From positions 62,001-126,000 of the forward strand of contig MKVH01000025.1 in NCBI GenBank assembly GCA_001899175.1: a stretch of DNA of 64,000 nucleotides, given 5' to 3'. Within the stretch, counting starts at the first letter, position 1; every line of letters begins with the position of its first letter. The notes under the pieces were generated by a model, which saw only the letters and a program-made list of their open reading frames with translations, had not been told where the DNA came from and searched no databases. Made by a program: the position numbers and the translations under genes. This DNA comes from Candidatus Kapaibacterium thiocyanatum. GTDB taxonomy: Bacteria; Bacteroidota; Ignavibacteria; Kapaibacteriales; Kapaibacteriaceae. Below, piece after piece: positions 46,425-55,343 of the stretch.

Positions 46425-47321
46425 TCACAGAAGCACCGATATCCCACCCGTCAGTCGTGGGTTCGTGCGGAGTGCCCCACCACCGAGATCCTGGCCGACA
46501 GGTATCGATGTCGAAATGGTGATCATCACGGGGTCTATGACGATATCGACTCCTGCACCCAGGAACAGGACGTGTCCACCCGTCACATCGATGACATCGC
46601 CGGACGATGTGTTCATTGCTGCCGTTTCGTAGGTCGCCGAGACGCTGGGGATGAAGGTCATCGACCCCGTCGGAAAGAGATGGAAGACGGAGCCCGTGAT
46701 GGCCGCCGACGTTCCGAAGCGATAGCCGTCGGGATTGGCGGTCGGAATCCGTACCACCGTCCCGAGCTGGAAGCCGAGCGTCGTCGTACGCAACGTCCCG
46801 ATCATCGAGAGCATCGCGTCGACACTGCCCGTACCGAGCTGGAAGTTCGCATTGGCGACCTGATCCGTCGTGTCGCGGAAACGCCATGTACCTGTTGGAA
46901 TGGAGACTCCCGCACCTGCGACGAGGCTGCTTCGCCACTCGTCCTCGGAGCTCGAGAGGACGTAGTTGAGTCCTGCCGTAACGTCTCCGAGACCCGACTC
47001 CGATACGGTCGTGCCGTACATCGTCATCCGTTGCATGTTGCTCGACCACGGCACCGTCGCCGTTATCTGCCAGTGTTCGGCCAGTGTCCAACGTGTCCAG
47101 AGCTCGGACCGGATGAACTGTTCCGTCGAACGGAAGCGTTCACCGTAGGTGAGATGGGATTCGAAGAACGAATATCGAAGACGAACGCCTATGGCACTTC
47201 TGTCGGTATACGGCGAAAGGCCTGCATATGGAGAACCCACGCCGCATCCGCAGACGTCGCAGGCAAGAGCCGGAGACGAGAGGATAAGCGCCACACCGAT
47301 CATCGTCAGAACGTGTTTCAT
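46425..47321 (-). CDS. outer-membrane protein of MbnP/MbnH operon (CDVCGCG start)
   Basis: A 298-residue exported protein whose mature form begins ACDVCGCG just after the signal peptide. About 12-14 amphipathic strands follow, suggesting an outer-membrane barrel. Similar CDxCGCG-starting proteins are found beside MbnP/MbnH and SCO-type genes. The Cys cluster could bind copper at the periplasmic face, which is inference. The gene overlaps the MbnH-like gene in an ATGA and is the last of the operon. Confidence 0.65.
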   Translation of the reverse strand: MKHVLTMIGVALILSSPALACDVCGCGVGSPYAGLSPYTDRSAIGVRLRYSFFESHLTYGERFRSTEQFIRSELWTRWTLAEHWQITATVPWSSNMQRMTMYGTTVSESGLGDVTAGLNYVLSSSEDEWRSSLVAGAGVSIPTGTWRFRDTTDQVANANFQLGTGSVDAMLSMIGTLRTTTLGFQLGTVVRIPTANPDGYRFGTSAAITGSVFHLFPTGSMTFIPSVSATYETAAMNTSSGDVIDVTGGHVLFLGAGVDIVIDPVMITISTSIPVGQDLGGGALRTNPRLTGGISVLL

Positions 47322-48364
47322 GGTTCACCGTGTCGGGGATCGTTCAGGAATGTTCTGTCGGTGAGGGTCTGAAGGAAGGCGACGAGGTCCATGACGTCGT
47401 CGTCGGTGAGAGGAATACCCGTGCGTCCTTCCCTGCGAAGGAGGGGGTCGAGATGCTCCATGTCCGTGACGTTGCGGACGTAATGCCGTACCGCCGCTTC
47501 GAGGGTCCGGTACCGGCCGTCGTGCATGTACGGTCCTGTCACCTCCACGTTGCGAAGACTCGGTACGCGGAAGGCATAGGCATCCTCGGGGCGTAGCGTG
47601 ACCGTCGCGCGTCCGCGGTCGTCCAGCGAACTCGGATGCAGTCCGGTATTGCGGAATGATCCGTCCGTGGTGAGAGGTTCGGCATGACACGGTGCGCATT
47701 CGCGCGCGAAGATGTCATGGCCGCGCCCTTCGGTCGCGGTGAACGAACGTCGCCCACGAAGCACGTCGTCGTACGGGGATTCGGCGGAGACCAGTGTGAG
47801 CATGAAGGCGGAGAGAGCTTGCAGCACGCGTGTCGTCGTCACCGAGTCGTTACCGTAGGCACGGCGCATGCGATCCCTGTATGCAGGGATGCCACGAAGA
47901 CGCTCGAGAATGTTCTCGAAGCGTTCGTCCATCTCCGCAGGATTGGCGATCGGCGCCAGGGGCTGTACGTCGAGGTCGTGTACGCCGCCATCCCAGAAGA
48001 ACGTTCGCTGCCATGCGACGTTCTGGATGGTTTGTGAATTGCGCGTGCCGAGTCTGTCTTCGATGCCGTGGCTCACGTCATGACCGTGCTGTGTGAAGCC
48101 GCTCTGTTGCTGATGGCACGAGCCGCAACTGATGCTGCCATCACGCGACAGGCGTCCGTCGTAGAACAGGGCCCTGCCCAGTTCTACCTTCGCAGGTGTG
48201 ACGGGATTCCGCCCGAAGTCGTAGACGGGCGCAGGGAAGTGGGCGGGGATACTCATCGGATCCACTACTTCCGCAGGAGCCGTTTCACCCGAACATCCGA
48301 CAAGACAGCAGAGCAGCAGGATCGCCGGTACGATCATGCCGAAGGATGTCCGGTCAGTGTACAT
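47318..48364 (-). CDS. MbnH-like diheme cytochrome c peroxidase family enzyme
   Basis: A 348-residue MauG/CcpA-type enzyme with lipobox LVGC. Two heme motifs are CGSCH (near residue 85) and CAPCH (near residue 227). QHGHDVSHGIEDRLGTRNSQ and FFWDGGVHDLDVQPLAPI are shared with MbnH-type proteins. In methanotrophs MbnH oxidises a Trp of its partner MbnP to kynurenine. The partner-type gene is directly upstream and overlaps this one, so the same reaction is a good hypothesis. The ATG at 48364 has GGTGG upstream; an ATG at 48388 is the alternative. Confidence 0.85.
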   Translation of the reverse strand: MYTDRTSFGMIVPAILLLCCLVGCSGETAPAEVVDPMSIPAHFPAPVYDFGRNPVTPAKVELGRALFYDGRLSRDGSISCGSCHQQQSGFTQHGHDVSHGIEDRLGTRNSQTIQNVAWQRTFFWDGGVHDLDVQPLAPIANPAEMDERFENILERLRGIPAYRDRMRRAYGNDSVTTTRVLQALSAFMLTLVSAESPYDDVLRGRRSFTATEGRGHDIFARECAPCHAEPLTTDGSFRNTGLHPSSLDDRGRATVTLRPEDAYAFRVPSLRNVEVTGPYMHDGRYRTLEAAVRHYVRNVTDMEHLDPLLRREGRTGIPLTDDDVMDLVAFLQTLTDRTFLNDPRHGEP

Positions 48365-49169
48365 GATCCACCGAGAACATCGTCGCATAGTTGTCGGCGA
48401 TCGTCGAGCTGAAGGGCGCCAGCATGACGGTCGGATTCGCAGCGATGGAAACGTTCGGTGTTGCGTCGAAGATGCGCATGATGTCGGCCAGCAGATGCAT
48501 CGTCGTCTTCTTGTCCCGCTGGACCTTCATTCCCTCACCGGGAATGGAAAGCCTTACGGTGCGGATGTTGTTGATGGTCGGAGTAGGAGCGATGCCACCG
48601 AAGCCGCCGACGTGATAGCGGAACATCCGTTCGCCCGAGGGTGCTTCGGGAGCGGCGGGCGACGAACCTTCGAGCTTCATGAAGATGTAGCCGGAATTCC
48701 ATACCCAGTACATGTCTGCTGCAGCCGCACCCGGATCGAGTACGCCCGTCCGACGCGAGACGTCGCTGGCGGAACGGAGTGAGTCCACTCCGATCATGAA
48801 GGAGATGGACGTATACGTACCTGCCGGAATCTTCGAAAGGGTCGCGAGGTGCGATGCCGCCACGGCCTCGTCCACGAGGAAGTAGGACGAGTCCTGCGGA
48901 ATCGTGTACAGGGCTCCGTCCTGACGATGCAGAACGACGTTGCTGATGAAGTACCTGCAGGTGGTGACGGTGAACGATTCACCCGTCGCATTGACGTAGG
49001 ACGGACCGGAGAGCACGAGTTCTTGTGGGCCGACGACGTTGTCGAATTCGAGGACGACGGTTCCACCGCCATCGTTCAAGGGTTCGGTGGTCTGGTTGCC
49101 GCATCCGGACATGATGAAGAGTACGGCAAGGCCAAGCGCCGCCGCGCGGAGCGAAGAGATCTGATTCAT
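48354..49169 (-). CDS. MbnP-like copper-binding lipoprotein
   Basis: A 271-residue lipoprotein (lipobox MSGC, Cys23) of the MbnP family. The family segments EFDNVVG, YFISNVVLHR, SFMIGVDS and DMYWVWNSGYIFMKLEG are all visible. The only two tryptophans are Trp155 and Trp157 in MYWVWNSGY, which is where the family's modifiable Trp is expected. MbnP binds copper in the periplasm and is expressed with MbnH. Overlap with the MbnH-like gene (48354-48364) supports coupled expression. Confidence 0.85.
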   Translation of the reverse strand: MNQISSLRAAALGLAVLFIMSGCGNQTTEPLNDGGGTVVLEFDNVVGPQELVLSGPSYVNATGESFTVTTCRYFISNVVLHRQDGALYTIPQDSSYFLVDEAVAASHLATLSKIPAGTYTSISFMIGVDSLRSASDVSRRTGVLDPGAAAADMYWVWNSGYIFMKLEGSSPAAPEAPSGERMFRYHVGGFGGIAPTPTINNIRTVRLSIPGEGMKVQRDKKTTMHLLADIMRIFDATPNVSIAANPTVMLAPFSSTIADNYATMFSVDHVH

Positions 49170-49264
49170 GACTGTTCGATTGTTGTTCGGTGGATGGAAT
49201 AGGATCGAGGAAGGTTCATTCCCACGAAGGCATGGTGATGAACCGGAAGGATCGCGCCCTGATG

Positions 49265-49675
49265 TCAGCTGAGAAGTCGGGGCGGGTGAAAGATCGACTG
49301 GTCGGGGCCGGTCGCGATCCCGAAGGAATAGGATGGGGTACAGACGTCGTATGCGGCAGCGACGGTCGGTGCGATGGATGTCACCTTGCCGTCATGCACC
49401 GCCGGGGTTATCTCGATTCGCGATTCGCGCTGCTGTTGCTGACGCTCCTTGCGATCTTCCTCCTTGAGCTGCTTGCGTACGTAGCATTTGCCCTGGCAGC
49501 AGTTGTTGCGTACGGTGCGCTGCTCGCACAGCATCCTGGCGATCGTGGCGCGTTGCGCGGTATATGCCGAGAGGATGACGACCGGACGCGAAATGCCGAT
49601 GCACAGGCATGCCATGATCAGCATGGCCATGACCTGCGAACATATCCGATGCGATATGGAGAGGAAGGAGAACAT
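49265..49675 (-). CDS. small Cys-motif membrane protein upstream of mbnP-like gene
   Basis: A 136-residue protein with one membrane helix (about 16-36). Behind the helix is YTAQRATIARMLCEQRTVRNN, then CCQGKCYVRKQL. This Cys-x-x-x-Cys pattern after one helix (GKCY-x-x-K-Q-L) recurs in uncharacterised Bacteroidota proteins near metal-uptake genes, from memory. A Gln-rich basic linker and a disordered tail follow. It lies 95 bases upstream of the MbnP-like gene in the same direction and may share its promoter. A copper-related role is inferred only from position and cysteines. Confidence 0.65.
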   Translation of the reverse strand: MFSFLSISHRICSQVMAMLIMACLCIGISRPVVILSAYTAQRATIARMLCEQRTVRNNCCQGKCYVRKQLKEEDRKERQQQQRESRIEITPAVHDGKVTSIAPTVAAAYDVCTPSYSFGIATGPDQSIFHPPRLLS

Positions 49676-49743
49676 CGACGTTCGAACTTACGACGTTCCT
49701 GCTAGATGGGCACTATGGCGGAGTTCGGTTTCCGCCGTGACGT

Positions 49744-50202
49744 TCATCGTCCTTCACCGATGTGAACGACGTACTTGTGGATCTTCGCGAATCCTCCGCT
49801 GCGCTCGTTGCGGCTGCATGTGCCGGGTAGCAGATTGCAGGTGCCCATCGTCATGCTCCGCACGCCTCTCGTGTTGAATGCTTTCCACATGACGGCGGTC
49901 GAACGTGGCGGTACGGTCACACGGAATGCCGTGGAATCGATACGTTCGGTATCGGGAGATATCCAGGCAAGGGTGTCATCGATGGCCTCGATGGTATAGG
50001 TGCCCTGTGCGATGCGGATAGCCGTCAGCATGGAGTCGACGTCGACCGGATCCATCATCCGCACCTCTATCACGGCCGGCGTATCGCCATGATTCACGAC
50101 GTACGATCGAACCAGGAACGAACAGCCTGCTGCCATACCAGCCCACAGCAGGAGTATCAGTATGGATGTTGTGCGACCGTGGATCGCCATGCGAATATCC
50201 AT
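49744..50202 (-). CDS. putative lipoprotein of unknown function
   Basis: A protein of about 152 residues with a signal ending in MAAGCSF, a lipobox. The mature part is a beta-rich domain (VVNHGDTPAVIEVRMMD to AKIHKYVVHIGEGR). No family is recognised. The start is uncertain: ATG at 50202 or 50190, neither with a clear ribosome binding site; a much longer frame to 50313 would overlap the next gene. It ends the run of minus-strand envelope genes. Confidence 0.6.
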   Translation of the reverse strand: MDIRMAIHGRTTSILILLLWAGMAAGCSFLVRSYVVNHGDTPAVIEVRMMDPVDVDSMLTAIRIAQGTYTIEAIDDTLAWISPDTERIDSTAFRVTVPPRSTAVMWKAFNTRGVRSMTMGTCNLLPGTCSRNERSGGFAKIHKYVVHIGEGR

Positions 50203-50260
50203 CGATGGTTGTGAGGGGCGACGAGGTTTCCTGCCCCATGCCCGGTCGATGTGCCGGAGC

Positions 50261-50923
50261 TCAGAGTCCGTCGAACAGTTCCTTGGTGATCGAATGCCTG
50301 TCATCGATATCACCTCGTCCGATGCGCCGGCCGAGCATGGATTCCTCGCAGGTATCCACTGCCGCGAGCCATTCGTCCCGTGTGGCGTACTTGTGCGATA
50401 TCATCAGCTTCGCGCCGGGAATATCGGCGACGGCCCGGCACAACATCGGGAAGTTCGGGGCATCGGCCATGACGTAGACCGGCTTGTAGAGGATCTTGAG
50501 CCGGGCGTCACGGTACTCGATGGTGAGCCATGGAATGGCCGGTACTTCGTTGTCCATCAGACGCCGTTCGATGGCAGTCGACAGCCCGGGGCCATCGAGG
50601 ATGAAGCGCTGTACGATCCGGAAGGGGATCGTCGTCGGACGTGCATTGCGTGCCACAGGCCCGATGACGAAGGCATCGCCATCGATGTCGACAGTGGAGG
50701 GCTGCGTGCCATGCCTGACGGAACGGATCGCTCTGGTAATGCCGATGCCGGTTGCCGAGGCGGCCATGACGACGAGTGCCGTGCCCCATACCGGAGGGGA
50801 CGAGATCAGGGAAATGGCCGAGACCGGGATGGCGAAACGTAACGCCGCGGCAAGGTCCTTCATGTCGAACCGTCGCAGCAGGCCGCGCCATCGATGTCGA
50901 AACGGATCCATTCCGGTCGTCAT
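50261..50923 (-). CDS. membrane protein of unknown family
   Basis: A 220-residue protein. Two N-terminal hydrophobic segments (about 25-63) are followed by a mixed alpha/beta cytoplasmic domain. The domain (VDIDGDAFVIGP to KLMISHKYATRDEWL) looks like a bacterial PH-type fold, but this is only an impression. The C-terminal tail is charged. It lies 58 bases upstream of the putative lipoprotein gene in the same direction. No function can be assigned. Confidence 0.55.
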   Translation of the reverse strand: MTTGMDPFRHRWRGLLRRFDMKDLAAALRFAIPVSAISLISSPPVWGTALVVMAASATGIGITRAIRSVRHGTQPSTVDIDGDAFVIGPVARNARPTTIPFRIVQRFILDGPGLSTAIERRLMDNEVPAIPWLTIEYRDARLKILYKPVYVMADAPNFPMLCRAVADIPGAKLMISHKYATRDEWLAAVDTCEESMLGRRIGRGDIDDRHSITKELFDGL

Positions 50924-50969
50924 GATGTTCCAGTGGTGTCGATGATCATGCGTTCGATGCCATCGGGGT

Positions 50970-51006
50970 ATAAATGCGAAACCCCATCCGTCGGGATAGG
51001 GTTTCG
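50970..51006 (-). terminator. intrinsic terminator of the T9SS substrate gene
   Basis: On the minus strand CGAAACCCTATCC, loop CGAC, GGATGGGGTTTCG (13 bp, one G-U) is followed by CATTTATA. It lies 30 bases past the stop. Confidence 0.8.
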
Positions 51007-51036
51007 TGTGATCGTCATTCCGTAGCGAACGGTGCC

Positions 51037-51732
51037 TTACTTCACCATCATCAGCGGCTTCGAATCCGTATATCCCGGTGCCGTCAGGACGTAGTAGTAG
51101 AGGCTGTTCGACATGTTGTGTTCGCGCGTGTTGAGTACCACTTCGTGCTGACCGGCCGAAAGGGTCTCGTTGACCAGTGTGGCGACGACGTTACCGTTGA
51201 GGTCGACGACCTTGAGCGTTACCGGTGATGCTTCGCGCGTCACGAACGTGATCGTGGCGCGATCCGTGACAGGATTCGGCTGGCACTCACGGAGTTCGAA
51301 CGTTGCGGCCATCGTTTCGTTGACGCCGGCGATCACGTCGTCACCGACCTGCGTCTGGATCGGATAGGCCATGCGGCCGACGATGACGCGGATGGGCTTG
51401 CTTTCGACCGATGCGCAGGGGCTGCTCATCGTGACGGTATAGATGCCGTTGAGGTCGGCCGTCGCGATGGGGCGGCGCAGATCCTGGGCGTTCTCGCCGG
51501 GCAGGATCTGACCATCCTTGAACCACTGGATGGTGAAGTGCGATACGTTCTCGTTCTTGTTGACGCTAAGGATGAATTCCTTGCCTTCGGGAAAACGCTT
51601 GATCTTCATTTCCGTGGCCGGTCCGTCGATGTCGGCACGTGTCGGCTTGGGGATGATGCGGATCGAGGTATTTGCATAAGCCGAGCCTGCGAGGACGGCT
51701 GCGGCGAGAGCTACGGAGAAAAGGCGCTTCAT
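51037..51732 (-). CDS. small secreted T9SS substrate with Ig-like domain
   Basis: A 231-residue exported protein with signal peptide MKRLFSVALAAAVLAGSAYA. The middle (FTIQWFKDGQILPG ... DLNGIYTVTMSS) resembles an Ig-like strand pattern. The last 75 residues are a type IX sorting domain with CQPNPVTDRATITF, VVDLNGNVVATLVNE and YYYVLTAPGYTDSKPLMMVK. It is likely exported to the surface; partner or ligand is unknown. The ATG at 51732 is fixed by the signal peptide. Confidence 0.82.
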   Translation of the reverse strand: MKRLFSVALAAAVLAGSAYANTSIRIIPKPTRADIDGPATEMKIKRFPEGKEFILSVNKNENVSHFTIQWFKDGQILPGENAQDLRRPIATADLNGIYTVTMSSPCASVESKPIRVIVGRMAYPIQTQVGDDVIAGVNETMAATFELRECQPNPVTDRATITFVTREASPVTLKVVDLNGNVVATLVNETLSAGQHEVVLNTREHNMSNSLYYYVLTAPGYTDSKPLMMVK

Positions 51733-51808
51733 GATGAATACCCGTAGTAGTTGATTGTTCAATGGCTCGAATATAGGCAATTTGCATGCCTCATTTACCG
51801 CGCGATTC

Positions 51809-52921
51809 ATGTTCCCGACCCGTTCCGATCAGGTTCGCATCTTCATTTCCGCCGGCGAACCGTCCGGCGATCTGCATGCCGCTCGTCTGATGGCCGAAAT
51901 CAGGCTGCGCATACCGAACGTCGTCTTCGAGGGAATCGGTGGGCCGGCGATGGAACTCCAGGGCCTGCATTCACTTGCGTCACTGAAGGACCTCGCCGTG
52001 AGCGGCTTCTGGGAAGTCGCCAAGCGATATGGATTCTTCCGCGCCCTGCTCGACCGCTGTGCCGACGTCATCCGTCGCACCCGGCCGTCGATCTTCATTC
52101 CGGTCGACTATCCCGGCTTCAACATGCGGCTGGCAGACCACGCCCGGCGCGCCGATGTTCCTGTGGCCTACTATATCGCCCCGCAATTGTGGGCATGGGG
52201 CCGCGATCGCGGCAGGCGCCTGGCCGAAGTCGTGAACCGCCTGCTCGTGGTCTTTCCGTTCGAACGGGAGTTCTTCGCGCAGTTCGGAATCGATACCGTC
52301 CATGTCGGTCATCCGCTGCTCGACGACGAGGCCTTCTGCCCACCGTTGTCCCATGACGGCTCGCAACTGGTCGTCATGCCCGGGAGCAGAAGGCAGGAAT
52401 TGCACAGGCATCTGCCTCTGCTCGCCGATACGGTGAAGAGGCTCCGCACGCTGGAACCGTCACTGTCCGTGATATGTCCACGACCTGGCTTCCTTCCCGA
52501 CGAGGCCTATCGTCTGCTGGCCGATTGCGATGTGAAGATCGTCGACGATGCCCGTCAGGCGATGCGCACGTCCGCAGCCGGATTGATCAAGGCCGGTACG
52601 TCGACGCTTGAAGCGGCCCTGCTGGGCCTTCCGTTCTCGACCTTCTACCGGACGTCATGGCTGTCCTATCGTATGAGCAAACGTCTCGTCCAGGTCGATT
52701 CCGTGACGATGATGAACCTTCTCCTGAACGAGCGGATCATCCATGAATACATCCAGGACGACGCCACGCCGGAACGTCTGGCGCAGGAAGCCCGGCGATT
52801 GCTCCACGACGAGGAGCGACGGGCCGAACTGAGGGCGGCCAGCGACGACGTCCGTGAACTTCTCGGGGGGCCGGGTGCAAGCGCCCGAGCCGCCGACATC
52901 ATTGCCGACATGGTACTGTGA
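51809..52921 (+). CDS. lpxB: lipid-A-disaccharide synthase
   Basis: A 370-residue GT19 enzyme. It joins UDP-2,3-diacylglucosamine to lipid X to form the lipid A disaccharide at the inner-membrane surface. RIFISAGEPSGDLHAARL, YYIAPQLWAWGRDRG, MPGSRRQELHRHLPL and AGTSTLEAALLGLPF are the family motifs. ATG at 51809 is preferred over 51755. It begins the operon lpxB-acyltransferase-lpxK and overlaps the next start by one base. Confidence 0.95.
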   Translation: MFPTRSDQVRIFISAGEPSGDLHAARLMAEIRLRIPNVVFEGIGGPAMELQGLHSLASLKDLAVSGFWEVAKRYGFFRALLDRCADVIRRTRPSIFIPVDYPGFNMRLADHARRADVPVAYYIAPQLWAWGRDRGRRLAEVVNRLLVVFPFEREFFAQFGIDTVHVGHPLLDDEAFCPPLSHDGSQLVVMPGSRRQELHRHLPLLADTVKRLRTLEPSLSVICPRPGFLPDEAYRLLADCDVKIVDDARQAMRTSAAGLIKAGTSTLEAALLGLPFSTFYRTSWLSYRMSKRLVQVDSVTMMNLLLNERIIHEYIQDDATPERLAQEARRLLHDEERRAELRAASDDVRELLGGPGASARAADIIADMVL

Positions 52922-53511
52922 TGAAGTCCTTCCTCACCTCCGCGCTGATCCGTGTACTTGCTTCCACATGGCGTGTCCATGTCGAGGGAACGTTGCCGAC
53001 GGCCCCCTGCATCGTCGTCTTCTGGCATGGCGAGATGCTTCCCATATGGTATGCGTTCCGTGGTTCGAAGCCCGTGGCTCTCGTCAGTTCGAGCGGTGAC
53101 GGATCGTTGCTGGCGACGCTGCTGGAGGATTGGGGATATCGGGTCGTCAGAGGTTCGTCGTCGCAAGGAGGCAAGGAAGCATTGCAGGATATCGTGGCGA
53201 ACGCGGCGACGTCCATCGTGCTACTCACGCCGGACGGGCCGAGAGGCCCGGCCCATGTATGCAAACCCGGTGCCGTCGTGGCGTCGCATCGCAGTGGTGT
53301 TCCCGTCGTCCCGGTCCGTATGATGTCCGTCGGCAAGAAGATATTCCACCGCTCATGGGATGCATTCCAGTTGCCGTTGCCGTGGTCACGCATCACCGTG
53401 CACGTCGGTGCGGAAATCCATCCCGATGTGAACGCCACGCGGGAAGGAATAGATGCAGCCATCGCACATGTGACGGACAAGCTGGAACGATTGGGAGCGG
53501 TGACGTGCTAG
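52921..53511 (+). CDS. DUF374 lysophospholipid acyltransferase family protein
   Basis: A 196-residue DUF374 acyltransferase. The VFWHGEMLPIWYAFRG segment carries the H-x-x-x-x motif region. VSSSGDGSLLATLLEDWGYRVVRGSSSQGGKEAL and LLTPDGPRGPAHVCKPGAV are family signatures. It lies between lpxB (one-base TGATG overlap) and lpxK (seven-base overlap), which suggests lipid A or a related acylation, as in other Bacteroidota-type lpx clusters. The substrate is inferred. Confidence 0.88.
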   Translation: MKSFLTSALIRVLASTWRVHVEGTLPTAPCIVVFWHGEMLPIWYAFRGSKPVALVSSSGDGSLLATLLEDWGYRVVRGSSSQGGKEALQDIVANAATSIVLLTPDGPRGPAHVCKPGAVVASHRSGVPVVPVRMMSVGKKIFHRSWDAFQLPLPWSRITVHVGAEIHPDVNATREGIDAAIAHVTDKLERLGAVTC

Positions 53512-54515
53512 CGCTGTTGTCGGCCATCTACGGTGCCATCGTCGCCCATCGTAATGCACGATACGATGATGGACGCAGCCCGGCCGTGCGCTGTACGGTG
53601 CCGGTGATCAGCGTCGGCAATCTGAGCGTGGGCGGTACGGGAAAGTCCCCCGTCGTGCAGATGATCGTCCGTCTGCTGCAGCGTCATGGCTACCGGCCCG
53701 CCGTCGTGATGCGCGGGTACCGCCGTCGATCGAAAGGACTGGTCGTCGTACATGACGGTGCGTCGATCGTGGCCACGGTTGCCGCTGCCGGAGATGAAGC
53801 CTTCATGCACGCACGTACGCTCGACGTTCCTGTCGTCGTTTGTGAATACAAGGTCGATGCTGCCGTCCATGCAGCGGGGATGCTGCCGTGCGACGTCATC
53901 GTCGTCGACGATGGTTTCCAGCACCGGGCATTGTATCGGGATGTAGACGTCGTTCTCATCGACGAGAGAACCATTCACCAGCCGCAACTGCTGCCGCAGG
54001 GCAGATTGCGCGAACCGCTGACGTCCTTACGGCGCGCATCCATCGTCCTGCTCATGTCGCCGACGCTTATGCGTCACGACGTGGCGTCGTATGTCAGCGA
54101 TGATGTCCTCGTGACGCACGTCGTCATCGAACCGACGACGTCCTTGTTGACGGAAGGATCGACGTCAGGCTCCATCGCGGACATGATACCGCGCGGCGAA
54201 CGGGTCGTCATGGTGAGCGGTATCGCCAACCCCGAACGGTTCCGGGCCACGGTTGCACAGCTCGGTATCGACGTCGCGACGATACTCGAATACGGAGACC
54301 ATCATGACTACACCAAACGCGATGCGATGTCCGTCATTAGAGCCGCGCAGGCGGCTGGTACGACGACGGTGATCACGACGGAGAAGGATGCCGTCAAACT
54401 CGATGCGTACCGGACGTCGTTCGACACGGAGGGCATCCACTTCCTGTCGATCGGCATCACGGCACGCAGTCTCGACCCGCTCGACGATGCCATCATGGAA
54501 CGGATCGTACCATGA
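53505..54515 (+). CDS. lpxK: tetraacyldisaccharide 4'-kinase
   Basis: A 336-residue kinase that phosphorylates the lipid A 4' position at the inner membrane. A GTG start at 53505 overlaps the acyltransferase end; the frame opens VLALLSAIYGAIVAHRN. P-loop GNLSVGGTGKSP lies at about 38-49. RGYRRRSKGLVVVHDG, GDEAFMHA, IVVDDGFQHRALYRDVDV and TTEKDAVKL follow. A slightly short N-terminal membrane helix is present. Confidence 0.94.
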   Translation: MLALLSAIYGAIVAHRNARYDDGRSPAVRCTVPVISVGNLSVGGTGKSPVVQMIVRLLQRHGYRPAVVMRGYRRRSKGLVVVHDGASIVATVAAAGDEAFMHARTLDVPVVVCEYKVDAAVHAAGMLPCDVIVVDDGFQHRALYRDVDVVLIDERTIHQPQLLPQGRLREPLTSLRRASIVLLMSPTLMRHDVASYVSDDVLVTHVVIEPTTSLLTEGSTSGSIADMIPRGERVVMVSGIANPERFRATVAQLGIDVATILEYGDHHDYTKRDAMSVIRAAQAAGTTTVITTEKDAVKLDAYRTSFDTEGIHFLSIGITARSLDPLDDAIMERIVP

Positions 54516-54611
54516 CGGGTGTATACACGGCCTCGTAAGAGCGGTGCCGAGCAGGTCTGCAACGCTGATCCGGATACGGATCGTCATCGACAATATCTGC
54601 AGGATGGTATC

Positions 54612-55337
54612 ATGAAGATCGCAGCTTCACGCGCCTCGGGTTCCGAGAACTACGCTTCCTATCAACGATGGCTGCGCACAGTCGATCCGGACGTCGATGT
54701 CGTCGATCTCTATCCGTGCGCCACACCCGACGAAGCCGTGGCTCTCATGAAGGAATGCAGCGGTCTGCTGCTTACCGGTGGGCCTGACGTCAATCCTGCC
54801 CGATACGGACAGTCCGAGAAGGCCGCGTTGTGCGAGCCGCCGGACGAACATCGTGATGCACTCGAACTCGCTCTGATCGAAGCGGCGACGGAAGCCAACA
54901 TGCCTGTCCTCGGTATCTGCCGCGGGGCCCAGATCCTCAACGTCGCCTTCGGCGGCACGCTCATCGCGGACATTCCCACGGTCGTCGGTACGGAGATCGA
55001 ACATCGTCAGGTCGACGGCGTCGACTCGCACCATGCAGTGCACGCAGAGCCTGGTTCCTTGATCAAACGCATCTGTCGGGCTCTCGATGGAACGATCAAC
55101 TCGGCGCACCACCAATCGGTGGAACGCCTGGCGACGATCTTCGCGCCGTCCGCCACATCGCCCGACGGTGTCATCGAAGCCTTCGAATGGGGCGATGCCG
55201 CCATGGGTGGCAAGCCCTTCCTGCTCGCCGTGCAATGGCATCCGGAGCGGATGGAGTACGGTAATCCGTTCTCGCTGCCGATCGCACAGCATTTCGTGTC
55301 CGAGGTCGCCGCATATAGTCAACTATTCGCGCAGTGA
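54612..55337 (+). CDS. class I amidotransferase-like peptidase C26 (PuuD-like)
   Basis: A 241-residue gamma-glutamyl hydrolase-like protein. The nucleophile Cys sits in VLGICRGAQILNVAFGGTL, the His in AVQWHPER and the acidic partner nearby. LLTGGPDVNPARYG is typical of the PuuD/peptidase C26 group, which cleaves gamma-glutamyl amides. The substrate is unknown. The gene is 96 bases after lpxK and 6 bases before the NDH-2-type gene, so they may be one unit. Confidence 0.85.
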   Translation: MKIAASRASGSENYASYQRWLRTVDPDVDVVDLYPCATPDEAVALMKECSGLLLTGGPDVNPARYGQSEKAALCEPPDEHRDALELALIEAATEANMPVLGICRGAQILNVAFGGTLIADIPTVVGTEIEHRQVDGVDSHHAVHAEPGSLIKRICRALDGTINSAHHQSVERLATIFAPSATSPDGVIEAFEWGDAAMGGKPFLLAVQWHPERMEYGNPFSLPIAQHFVSEVAAYSQLFAQ

Positions 55338-55343
55338 TGCATC

